A stretch of 64,000 nucleotides of DNA from Rhizophlyctis rosea. Lineage: Eukaryota; Chytridiomycota; Chytridiomycetes; Rhizophlyctidales; Rhizophlyctidaceae. The stretch covers positions 1 to 64,000 of the forward strand of contig JADGJC010000035.1 in NCBI GenBank assembly GCA_027596075.1. The letters run 5' to 3'. Shown piece by piece: positions 20,810 to 31,764 of this stretch; position 1 is the first letter of the stretch, and each line of letters opens with the position of its first letter. The notes under the pieces were generated by a model. The model saw only the letters and a program-made list of their open reading frames with translations, was not told where the DNA came from and did no database searches. A program made the position numbers and the translations under genes.

Positions 20810-21785
20810 ATTGCGTTTTATTCCAGAGAAGTTGCGGATTGCAGGGAGCAAAAGTGAAGGAGGGATTTTTTCCCAACCATTTCACCTAACATGCAACAGG
20901 TCCAAAAATAACGACAATGTGGCGTTCGCGGGCTTAGTGACTTTCATAAAATGGCGTGTTTGTTTACATAATCAGAAGGGTCTTGCCAACTTTTGACCCA
21001 CCCCCTCATATCGAAAAAAGAAACCTATCAATCCATAATGAAGTCAAAGTGAATGTGACAATGTTGAAGGAGTTGACTCGTCGGATTTATATCAATGACT
21101 TGCGTGATGTCAATGCAAACAGTGTAGCTAGGTGAAGTCGCGGAGCTCGCGCTGGCAATTTTACTTAGTTTTTGTGAGAACAACAATAGGTAACAATTAT
21201 TCATCCCACCAGAGATCATCCCGATCCCACGAATTCATCTGGCTGGATCAACTTCAAATGACATTCTATAAAAGATCAATGGCGGTCATGAACTGGGTGG
21301 CCTTTTCATCTCAAGTATTGAAACCATGGGGAGCCAAAACAGACAATCTGTTGTAGGGCAAGGGATGTGGAGACATGGTGTCGGAATGACTCCGTTGAAC
21401 TGGAATCCATGATGTTCACGCGGCCACGGGCGCGTAAAGGTTAAGAAGGTTGACTGCTTTGAACTCCAGAAGCCACCAATCGATTTGGTGTTCGCGAGCC
21501 CGAACCTTTGTGCTTGCGCCACAGGCCAGTTGCACACATTCCTGGCGGAGCGTTCCGCAAAGGGTGCAATTTGCCGTCGGTGGCAGCCGTGAGTACAGGA
21601 TGAGCATATTTGGTGTAACTTTCGACGGCACGTTTCTCGCGAGTGCGACCCAAATTGGTGTGGGGAGTTTTTGGAAAGTGTGAGAGCTTGAAGTTTGTTG
21701 TGTGCTTTTGAAACACATTTATAGTGATAGGGGCAGACGGGTATCGGTCCATGGCGTCCAATTCAATTATCCGGGAAAGTTCACG
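20810..21785. other. Intergenic, divergent promoters
   Basis: Holds the promoters of PWP1 and the rhamnogalacturonan lyase. TATAAAA is present at 21267-21273 but 513 bp from the lyase ATG, so its role is unclear. No gene recognised. Confidence 0.5.
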
Positions 21786-23801
21786 ATGATACTTTTGCGC
21801 ACTACGTTGGGGCTCCTCGCCACTTGTTCCTCTACACTCGCCGCCTTTTCTCTAGCCTCCTCCAGCTCGTCCTACACAGTGGACACCGGTGGTGGGCTTG
21901 TCTTTGTAGTTTCCAGGTGAGTTGGGGATCGTTCATTGAACTCTTCACAGCCACTGCTAACGCCATTAATTGCTATAGATCCGCCGGCAGTCTTACCTCC
22001 ATCAAATACAATGATGTTGAACTGCAAGACTCTTCCAAACCAACTGCCATCAATTCGGGCTTCGGGACGGTGTCAGTTAGCGCGCAAACAATCGGCACAG
22101 ATTACATCAAGGTCACTGTCCAATCTTCATCGCTTCCAGTGACGCACCATTGGGTTGCAAAAAAGAATGAAGGTATGGCTCACTTATTTTGGAGCCTCTT
22201 CGTGCAATATACTGATATCTCTCGACATACAGCAACAATCTACATGGCAACCAAGAACACTGCAGAAGTTGATCCAGGAGAATTCCGCATGCTGTTCCGC
22301 CTGAAGCCGTCTGCCTTACCTACCGGATATACATACAACAATGTTCAAGTCAGTCAAATTGCTGGTGGGACCGCTATCGAAGGGTCCGACGTGTACCTTG
22401 TTAGTGGCACAACAAGGAGCAAATTCTATTCCTCCGAACGGTTCATTGATGATCAGGTGCACGGTGTGACTGGCTCTGGAAGAGGTGCATGGATGGTCCT
22501 TCCTGGGACGGCCTATGAGTCTGCATCCGGAGGTCCGTTCATGAGGGATATCAACAACCAACAGGGTGACCAACAAGAAGTTTATGTGTACTGGAACTCT
22601 GGCCACCTCCGTACGGAACCCTGGCGATTTGGTTTGCATGGCCCCTACGCGTTGGTCTTCAACAACGGCTCCAAACCTTCGGCCAACCTGGATACCTCCT
22701 TCTTCTCCCAATTGAGTATTGATGGGTATATCCCCCAATCGGACCGTGGAAGGGTCTCCGGTACTGCCACCGGCGTTCCATCCGGATTCGAGACCGTTGT
22801 GCATTGGTCCAATTCTGCAGCCCAGTACTGGACCAAAGCTTCCGGCGGTAGCTACACCTCCCCATACATGAAGCCCGGCACCTACACCGTCAAGTTATAC
22901 AAGGGCGAATACATTGTCTACACCGGTTCTGTTTCCATCTCCAAAGGCACTACCACCACCCAAAACATCGCCAGCGCCGAACCCAGCCGGAACATTGTCT
23001 GGAAGATTGGCGAATTCGATGGTCAACCTTTCGAGCTTAAAAACGGCGAGAAGTTCCTCCGCATGCACCCTTCAGACTCCCGCATGAGCTCGTGGGGCGG
23101 CACGTACACTGTCGGCTCTTCTTCAGCTCGCGAGTTCCCCATGGCCATTTTCAAAGACACCAAAGCCGGTGGACCAGTCACCATCAACTTCAACCTGGCA
23201 TCCGTCCCCACCTCCCCCGTCCTTCGCATTGGCACTACCCTCTCTTTCGCTGGTGGTCGTCCGTCCGTGGCCGTCAACAGCTGGTCCGCGGCTAATCCTG
23301 CCGCTCCTACCAACTTGGACTCTCGTGGTGTGACACGGGGTGGATACCGTGGACTGGGTGAGGAGTACACCTTCTCCATCCCCTCTGGCACGCTCAAGGT
23401 TGGATCCAACACCATTACAATTGGAGTTGTCAGTGGGTCGAGTGGGGACACATTCTTGAGCCCGAACTTCGTGGTTGATGCTATTCAGTTGGAGGGGAGC
23501 GGCGGATCTACCGGAACAACTACAAGGACACAGACCACCACCCCAACCATCACCACTCAAGTGACCACCATCCGGACTACGACAAGAGCATCCACAACTA
23601 CCACCAGCACGGGAGGAAGTGGTTCGCCACTCTACGGACAATGTGGAGGGCAGGGATGGACCGGACCAACCAGTAAGTAACTTTCTCGCTTGCCTGCATT
23701 TAGTCAGCAACAGCCATTCTGATAATGTACTATCTGCTTCAACAGCATGTGCACAAGGTACTTGCAAGTACTCCAACGACTGGTACTCCCAATGCCTGTG
23801 A
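21786..23801 (+). CDS. Rhamnogalacturonan lyase (PL4) with C-terminal CBM1
   Basis: Secreted pectin-degrading enzyme that cleaves the rhamnogalacturonan-I backbone by beta-elimination. Exons 21786-21916, 21979-22172, 22233-23672 and 23746-23801 give 606 residues. Order: signal peptide (1-20), PL4 catalytic domain (about 25-330; SLTSIKYNDVELQD, GEFRMLFRL, GRGAWMVLPG, GGPFMRDI), a fibronectin-III-like domain (GYIPQSDRGRVSG, YMKPGTYTVKLYKGEY), a carbohydrate-binding beta-sandwich (WKIGEFDGQPFELKN, GRPSVAVNSW), a Thr-rich linker, and a CBM1 of about 36 residues (LYGQCGGQGWTGPTTCAQG, ending SNDWYSQCL) with its four cysteines. CBM1 binds crystalline cellulose and is almost confined to fungi. A 73-bp intron splits the CBM1 between the Thr and the first Cys of its second half. 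Expression is probably induced by plant material; no operator-like site was identified. Confidence 0.95.
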
Positions 23802-24823
23802 AACGTGTAAGGATGCGTTCCTCCAATACAAATTAATTTGAGGGGTAGAGTGCTGGTACACTCCTCACCCGATGTATATTCAGGAGTTCGTATCTCGACC
23901 AAAGCATTCAATCCACTTTATTGGATTTAGTGGGTTGTTGGAAAGGACGGAAAATATTGGTTCAAAGTTTGACACAATCAATGTGGACCTTGATGTATCC
24001 TGATTAAGGGAATCTCCTGTCGATTAAACACTATGATGATCAGCCTCCCTGGCATTTCTGCAGAACAGGCCGGGAACAGCTGTTATGGAGATCATCCCTG
24101 GGATGACTTATTCGATGCACAGGTAAATGTTTTATCACGTGGTACTTGTTTATAAGATAGATCAATACGGTGCATTCGGGTTGACCTAAATGCTGTGGCT
24201 CAACCAATGAAACGCGTTGCATGCGCCACATGGTTTCATGCCCCATTCTCATGTTTTACATAAGGCGGACCATCCCCCACCCCCCAAACCCCAAACTCCA
24301 AACTTCGTCGCATCCTGCCATTTTCCCAGGATAGGAGGGCCCTTATCCTGGGAATCTTTGGGCCATTACAAGTTCCAGACAGATCGATCAGACTGTTAAA
24401 TTTTTTTTCCATCAGCGCGTATCAACCTACACACCCCCATATTGACACACACACAAACACACCCGATATACATATGAATTGAATCAGAAGAATGGTGCCA
24501 TTCAGATGATGTATATTTTATGCTAATATTTTTCTTTATTTGTCTGTTCATTGGGCAGGGGCTTGCAGTATCTATTTCGTATCGATGGAGAAAGGAAAAA
24601 GGTACCGCGTGACGTAATGCTCCCAAGCCACAGCGTGCTTGTGATCAGCTTGGACCCTTGCCCAAGACTGTCCATTATCCGAAACAAAGCCTATAAAGTG
24701 AGTAGGTGAGACATGCCTCACAGTCTGCCATGGCAACCTATTAACAACATTTGCTCCGACAACTCTCTACGTTTCCAGCATTAGTTCTGCTAATTTTAGT
24801 AGTGCTTGCTCAACTCGCACCCA
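23802..24823. other. Intergenic, 1.0 kb
   Basis: No gene. A short CA-rich microsatellite-like stretch lies at about 24430-24465. TATAAAG at 24692-24698 is a likely TATA box for the TreZ gene. Confidence 0.5.
24692..24698 (+). promoter_or_regulatory. TATA box of the TreZ gene
   Basis: TATAAAG, 126 bp upstream of the ATG at 24824; spacing suits a fungal core promoter. Confidence 0.45.
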
Positions 24824-27004
24824 ATGACCAAAGATTCACGTGCCCACACTTTTCGGGTCTGGGTGCCGGAAGCTCCTGCCGTCCACTTGGCCGTCTACGA
24901 TGAAAACCCAACGGGCCCGACCTCGGCACATAAGCGGATACCCATGCGAAAAGCCGAAGACCTTGTTCACCGACCGGACTTCTACGGGTGGTGGGAAGCG
25001 ACGGTTGAGAATGTTGGGCACGGGACGTACTACGGCTTCATAGTTGAGAAAAACAAATACGGGGTCGAGGCTCCGTTGCCGGATCCGAGAGCACCTTGGT
25101 TGCCAGTTGGGGTTCATGGACCGGCGAAGATTATTGATCATAAAGCGTTTCAGTGGACGGATCAGGCATGGAGGGGGGTTCCGCTTGCGGGGTATGTTGC
25201 GTGATTTCGAATACTACGAAGGACATCGATTTGACATGTTTGCTTGTAGATCACTTCTATACGAGCTCCATGTTGGTACGTTCACGGAGGAAGGGACCTT
25301 CGACGCGCTGATTGGCAAGCTGGATTATCTATCGAGTTTGGGGTGCGTTGTTGTTATCACTTGATGCAATTCTGACCAAAGATTTGTTATGATCTGAACT
25401 GATCATTCGTACACTACATTAGTGTCGATGCCATAGAACTGCTTCCATGCAACTCCTTCGCTGGGCAATGGAACTGGGGTTACGATGGCGTTGGTCTGTA
25501 CGCCCCGCAGGAGTCATATGGCGGACCCGAAGGATTGAAACGGCTCGTAAACGCGGCACATGGGAAGGGCATTGGCGTCGTAATGGATGTTGTATACAAC
25601 CATTTGGGTCCCGACGGCAACTACCTTGAATGTTTTGGCCCGTATTTCAGTACCAAGTCCAATTCTTGGGGCACCTCCGTCAATCTTGACGGACCGGGCG
25701 CGAACGAAGTTCGCTCGTACTTCATCGACAACGCCCTCATGTGGCTGCGGGACTACCACATCGACGGCCTGCGCCTAGACGCAGTACACGCCCTGCAAGA
25801 CGCCAACGCCGTCCACTTCCTGGAAGAACTGAACCACCGTGTCCGAGACCTTTCCGCTACCCTCCGCAAGCCGCTATTCCTTGTCGCCGAGTCAGACCTG
25901 AACGATCCAAAAATGATCAAGAGCGTCGAGGCGGGCGGGTACGGGTTAGACGGACAATGGGTGGACGATGTACACCATTCATTGCATGCGACTTTGACGG
26001 GCGAGCGGCAAGGGTATTACGGCGATTTTGGGTCGTTGAGGGTGTTGGCGAAGGCGCTTACGCAGGGCTTCGTACATGATGGCGAGTGGAGTTCATTCCG
26101 GAAGAGGAATCACGGTAGACCCATCCCGCCCAATGTGCCTGGGTCGCGGTTGGTTGTCTTTTTGCAGGACCATGACCAGGTATGTATATGTTTTGCTCTT
26201 TTCGCAGAATTTTGACCAAGCTGCCGCTTGGCGAAGCCTCTTAATGCCTGCGCCTGTGTTGCGGATCGGAGCCATAGTTTTTTTTTCCTCGTTGAATCAC
26301 CGCAAACCCTTGTTCTAACCATATCAAAATTCAAAATTATCTATCAGATCGGAAACCGTGCGATAGGCGACCGTATCAACGCAACTATCAATCCCCGTAT
26401 TCACCGAATCGGCGCCGCCCTCCTCCTGACCTCGCCCTTCACCCCTATGCTTTTCCAAGGCGAAGAGTTCGCTTCCACTTCGCCGTTCCAGTTCTTCACC
26501 AACCACAACAAGGAGCTCGGCGAAGCCGTCAAGAAGGGTCGGCGGGCCGAGTTCGCCGAGCACGGCTGGAACTCGGAGGATATCCCTGACCCGCAGGATC
26601 CCGAAACGTTCCAGAGGAGCAAAATTGATTGGGCGGAGGTGAACAAGGAGGGACATAGTGATATACTAGAGTGGTATAAAAGTCTTATACAGTTGAGGAG
26701 GAGCGTTCCCGAATTGGGAAGGCAAGATTTTGTAGGTGTTGTAGAGGCTAGATACGATGAGGGAAAGAAGTGGTTTGTAGTTATTAGGGGCGATCATATT
26801 AGGGGGAAAGTAGCGATTGTAGTGAACTTTGCGAAAGAGAAGCAGATGGTTCCGGTTGTTTTCGAGGAGATTGTCGATGGACACGACAATCGGGAGGGGA
26901 TTCGAGAGGTGTTGTTACAGAGTGGGTTTACGGATTGGGCGGATAATGGGAAGGGGATTATTGTTGAAGGAGAGGGGGTAGCGATACTTCGATTGAACGT
27001 ATGA
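24824..27004 (+). CDS. treZ: Maltooligosyltrehalose trehalohydrolase (TreZ, GH13)
   Basis: TreZ (EC 3.2.1.141) releases trehalose from maltooligosyl-trehalose made by TreY. Exons 24824-25191, 25250-25342, 25423-26179 and 26348-27004 give 624 residues, slightly above the bacterial 560-600. An N-terminal beta-sandwich ([19 protein letters not shown]) precedes the GH13 barrel. Visible conserved regions: [14 protein letters not shown] (about 206-219), [11 protein letters not shown] with the nucleophile Asp (about 272), [11 protein letters not shown] with the acid/base Glu (about 309), and FLQDHDQIGNR with the third Asp. Downstream, [23 protein letters not shown] and [15 protein letters not shown] are close to the TreZ consensus and separate it from glycogen-branching enzymes and amylases. 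No signal peptide, so cytosolic. The enzyme family is mainly bacterial and archaeal; four exons with fungal splice sites show that the gene is resident in this genome, not contamination. No TreY is present in the window. Confidence 0.93.
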
Positions 27005-27320
27005 ATTGATATCAACGCGAGCTGAATTTTTCTGTTCCTTGACATGTTGTGTGGACATTTTTATGTCGCTGCGCATTGGTGGAAAATGTTTCTTGACGCT
27101 GTCTTTTCACTGTGTTTATTGCGTTGATTGAAGAGGAAGACGATCCATAATGAGGAACTTCACCCACTCGGTAAAAGATGGATTTTTCGCAAGAGCAATG
27201 GAATTTGCAAATATATTTACATGTGCTGCATATGTGCTTCAAACCATCAGCAAGTTCTTTGAACCATGCATCCTTCAAATGTTAGTAACGTGCACACGGT
27301 GACGCGGATCTTTTTGGGCT
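27005..27320. other. Intergenic, convergent 3' ends
   Basis: Short interval between the TreZ stop and the coiled-coil gene stop. Nothing recognised. Confidence 0.5.
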
Positions 27321-29195
27321 TCACAGCACCATTTTCACAGCACCATCTTCGCCCTCGTTGCCATCGTCAGAACCGTTGAAGACGCCAATCAGCTTGGTGC
27401 GTTTCTTTGTCGATGAGAGCGCCAGGCCCGAGAATCGAGAATCTGGAGTCGACTGGCATTCCGTCGTCTCTGGCTGTGGTTCCTCTGCATGAAGTGCAAT
27501 TATGCTCAAAATGATTTCTCCAGCAAGGATTTCACCATCAAACATACCTCTTCGTCGTCACCTGTGCTCATCAATCGGCGCTTGCCCTTGCCCTTCAAGT
27601 CATCTGGATCGGTCTGCGTGGATCCAGGCTTTGCAGCTGGAATGATGCCCTGTGCTTCGGCGGGTTCTTGTTGGAGCTGAAGTGCAAATATGATCAATAT
27701 CGTTTCTCCCCAGGAAGGTGTTCGATCAGGCCCACCTCTTGATCAGCGTCCGCGGGCACATCGGTTTCCATGTTCATGGTGTCGTCCGTGTCCCAATACG
27801 GGCCATTCGGGTCACAACCAGGGTAATAGATACCCTCGCGATCAATTGCAACCGTAATACCCCGTGCCTCGCGCCATTCGTTGAAGATGGAAACAGCCTT
27901 GGATGCGTATAGAATGCTGGTAAGATCTTGACCAAAGTACAAGCTCAGTTCTTTCGTGAGCTTCTTGACGGGGGCCCAGTCTTCGACAGTGTCCTGCGTG
28001 ACGCCTGATACATAGGAAACAAAATCGTGAGTTTGTGAAGAAAGGCATTAAATATTTGTGGAAGATTACCATGTAGAATCAGCTCAAGGGCGTCTGTCAA
28101 TTCTTCGTATGTCGGGTCGGTTGACTGGTCCTAAAGTGACCATATGTGTGTAAGCATATGCTGGCCGGACGACAATTTTTTTTGTTTATTCAATTACCAT
28201 TTGCGCGAGGGCAGATTTGAATCTCTTTTGATATGTTTCGGCCCGGAAAAGCTTGACGCGGCGAGCACGATCTGCTTCACGGAGGAGCTCAATTTCTTGC
28301 TCAATGTCTCGAAGTTGATCCTGAGGAAGGTATCCAAAAAAGGGAGCATGAGTAGGTCTTATTGCTGGGTGCCTATCCGTGACGGTGGGGACCTTACCGG
28401 ATTGGGTGGCCAGTTGCTGGTTGGCTTCTTCGACTTCTTTCTGAGCCGCAACCTTGGCGGTGCGTTCGTTGGTGCACATCCGGAGGGCTTCCTCGTGCAA
28501 TGTTACCACACGAGTGAAATTCTTCTCCAACTTCTTCTGCTCTTGGAGAACTTCGGCGATCTGCTCTAGCAATTTGGTCTTCTCGCTGGAGTATTTCGTT
28601 TCAGCTTCTTGCAATGCGCGCTGATAGGTGTCGATCTGTGACTGGTGTTCGTGTCTGAGTTTTTCCAGATCGGTTTCATGTGCCGCGGTCGCTTCGGCAA
28701 GTCTCGCTTCGAGTGAGGTAGATCGTTCCTTGAACTCGTTCAAAGAGTGCTGGAGATCGCGGATCTGCCCTTCAAAACGCATCTTCATGTTGGCTTTTGA
28801 TTCTGTCTTCTCTGTCCGTCGCGGTTTGTGCTTTGGCTGGATAAATAGGGTAAGTCTGTGGGCGACGACGTCATGAGAGGACAGGAAAGATATACCAGCG
28901 CTTGTTTGGGTTCGCTTGGCCCCGCTTGACCATTCTCAACGAGGATTCGCTGGCGAAAGTGATAGCGCCCTTTGCTCTACATTGAAGGCCGTGAAGAAGA
29001 CAATGAATTAATACATCGTGTGATGGATAACTTCCAACGGTCGCCTGGCCAGCGGACAGCCTACTAGCATAAACGGGTGTGAATCCAACTCACAGCCTCT
29101 TCTCCACTTCCGGCTGCCAGGTCTTCCGCCGGTTCGGTTTTCTCATTTTCGGTCTTTCGAGAACCGCTTCGCGTGAGACGTCTCTCGTCCTGCAT
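27321..29195 (-). CDS. Coiled-coil protein, function not recognised
   Basis: Seven exons (29195-29094, 28976-28896, 28836-28198, 28130-28070, 28004-27736, 27676-27548, 27482-27321) sum to 480 residues. A basic N terminus (MQDERRLTRSGSRKTENEK; HKPRRTEKTESKA) is followed by a long coiled coil of about 140 residues with heptads of Leu/Ile/Ala and many Glu/Lys (QIRDLQHSLNEFKERS, KLLEQIAEVLQEQKKLEKNF, DQLRDIEQEIELLREAD). Then comes a compact, probably folded segment (TYEELTDALELILHG, DWAPVKKLTKELSLYFGQDL, SILYASKAVSIFNEWRE) and an acidic, disordered tail. No family assigned; cytoskeletal or organelle-scaffold roles are common for this layout but not shown. The last junction has two possible acceptors two bases apart; the one keeping the frame was used. 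Divergent from the Obg gene. Confidence 0.7.
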
Positions 29196-29969
29196 TGTAT
29201 TCGGTGGTAGGGGTGTGTGGTACCGCAGGGGTTGGCGATTCTGTTATAGATAGAGATTGTCTGGAACTGGGAGAGTGTTCGGCGACGTACTGTATAAAAG
29301 TACGAAGTGCAAGCGTGGGAAAGAACGGAAGAGGGGGAAAAAGCGATGAAGGGTTTTGGTTCAATTTATCCCGGGTGTACGAAGCAAAGTCTTTGCAAGT
29401 TGGAATGGCGCAGTCACGAGCTGCGGGAATGTTGGTAACAACACGTGCTGATGACAGTCGGGGGGATTTTGGCATTTTGTGGTCGCTGACATTAGCTGAC
29501 ATTTGCAATTTGGACGATGATACCGATACCCAATCTCGTGCATTCGGGTGTGTCATCTGGGTGCCACATTGCATCATTTCTATTCAAATCAGTTCCTCCC
29601 TCTTTCCATCATCATCCGCCCGCCTCTTCACTTGTGGTGGGGATGCCTTGCAACATTGTATTTCCTACAGATGGGTGCACCTTTCTCCCAGCATCCAGTC
29701 CCCTGGGTGTTGGAATGACGCACAACAACACACAACGCGCGGGTTTCGGTGGCACAGTTCCATCGTCCCACACAGACTACAGTGCCTCTGAGCCACACTG
29801 CACCACTTATCTCTCAAAAAACACCGTCACCACTGGACAATCCGTTCCTACGGTTTTCTGACGCATTTTGAAGTAGTCAGCCGGATAGGAAGAGAGGTTA
29901 CCTACATACCTGCTGCACTGACGCAAGCAACATCTTCTTGCTCAAAGTGCAAGGGAAGAGCTTACGATT
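29196..29969. other. Intergenic, divergent promoters
   Basis: Between the divergent coiled-coil and Obg genes. The overlapping plus frames here have no domain. No TATA box close to either start. Confidence 0.5.
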
Positions 29970-31638
29970 ATGAAACTACCTTTGCGGGTGCAGCTCCAAA
30001 CTGCTGTGTGTTGCGCAAATGGCGTTTTTTCCACGCTCGCGATAGATAGTATACGGTTCCCGATCTCCACCCTAAATTTCAAGCAGCACCAGTTCAGTAC
30101 AGTGCCTGCAGCTAGCTCACAAGATCATTACTATTCATCCTGGGACGACGCTGGAAAGTCGGAACCTTATTATAACGCTGGAAAGTCGGAACCTTACTAT
30201 GACGAGGAACAGCCGCCGATACAGGTCGCCCTTCGCTACAAACCGTCCGTGCATCGAAAGTTCCTAGGAAAGGTGGGAAACTTGACTGCCTCTGAGTATT
30301 TATAAAAGCTCAACTTCGTCACAACAACATTACCAGGGACGCCACCCTTTCGTCGACTTTAAGCGCATGAAGGTGGTTGCGGGGAAGGGCGGCGACGGCG
30401 GGATATCATTCTTTCATAGTAGTATAAACCCGCAAGGTCCACCGGCAGGCGGCAATGGCGGGAAAGGCGGAGATATATATATCGTAGCCTCAGAGAAAGT
30501 AACCTCTCTCAACGGTATCCAAAACGTCTATGTTGGCGATCACGGCCGCCCAGGGCACGGCAAACAACAACACGGTTCGAATGGCGAAGACCTTGAGATA
30601 GTCCTTCCCGTCGGTACGACCGTACGACAAGTAGAACCGCCAACCCCCAAGCTTCAGCAAACAAAGTCTGAAGACTCCGACTCCCAATCCCAATCAGGTT
30701 ATGAAAACAGAGCATTCCCTAGCGTGAAAGAATATAACGAGAAGTACATGCTCTCCCCCCGCTCAGAATGGTCCGACGACCACTGGGCTCGCATCCATAA
30801 GTTTTTCAAATTTCGATCCGGATACGTCCCACAAGACGATCGCGTAAAAATGCTCCTAGAACGAATAGCCCTCGAACCACCCTCCCGACCTCCCCCTCCT
30901 CTCTCCGTAGACCTAACCCACGACGGCCAACGCATCTGCATAGCCCGCGGCGGAAGAGGCGGGCAAGGCAACCCGCACTTCCAATCCCCCGAAATTCGCG
31001 GACCAGCCTTCGCAGGACGCGGCATGCCCGGCCCAACGCTCTACCTCGAACTAGAACTCAAAACCATCGCCGACGCCGGTCTCGTCGGTCTCCCCAACGC
31101 CGGTAAATCCACCTTCCTAGCCGCAGTGTCGAACGCCCACCCGCGCATAGCACCATACCCGTTTACGACTCTCAACCCATATGTAGGCATGATAGATTTT
31201 CCGGATTTTTGGCGCATGACGTTAGCGGACATTCCGGGGTTGATTGAAGGGGCGCATCGTAATGTTGGGTTGGGGCACCGGTTCTTACGGCACGTTGAAC
31301 GAAACAAGATCCTAGTTTATGTCATTGATCTTGCCGGACCGGCTCCTTGGAGGGATTTAGCGGTTCTAAAGAACGAACTGGAATTGTATCAACCCGGGTT
31401 GACGGACCGGCCGTCTTTGGTTGTTGCTAATAAGGCGGATTTGGGCGATAGAGCTAGGAAGAATTTAGAAGTTTTGAAAGATAGCACGGATGATATAGTT
31501 GTGCCTTGTAGTGCGAAGGAGGGCAAAAATGTACAGGTTGTGACGGGGGTTATGAGGCAGATGGTTGAGGAGGTGAGGAGGAAGGAGAAACGGTGGGAGA
31601 GGGCGATGGAGAAGGAGGCTAATATGAGTAGAGGGTAG
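29970..31638 (+). CDS. MTG2: Mitochondrial Obg-family GTPase
   Basis: Obg GTPases assist late assembly of the large ribosomal subunit; the fungal nuclear copy MTG2 acts on the mitochondrial ribosome. Exons 29970-30272 and 30337-31638 (64-bp intron) give 534 residues. Residues 1-35 look like a mitochondrial presequence (basic and hydroxylated, few acids). The Obg glycine-rich domain is clear (VAGKGGDGGISFFHSS, PAGGNGGKGGDIYIV, GDHGRPGHGKQQHG). The G domain has G1 GLPNAGKST, switch region PYPFTTLNP, G3 DIPGLIEGA, G4 NKAD and G5 CSAKEG. A small internal duplication (AGKSEPYY twice, about residues 63-80) lies in the linker before the Obg fold. The 3' end is only 126 bp from the convergent F-box gene. 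Confidence 0.95.
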
Positions 31639-31764
31639 AGATAGGTAGATACCTCGTTTTATAGGTTCGCATGTACATAGTTTCACGATTTTCTCACCCG
31701 TCGAGCGGCCAATGTATCATATATTCATCAACCTAGACTTTCACCGATTTGTATACAAAATCAT

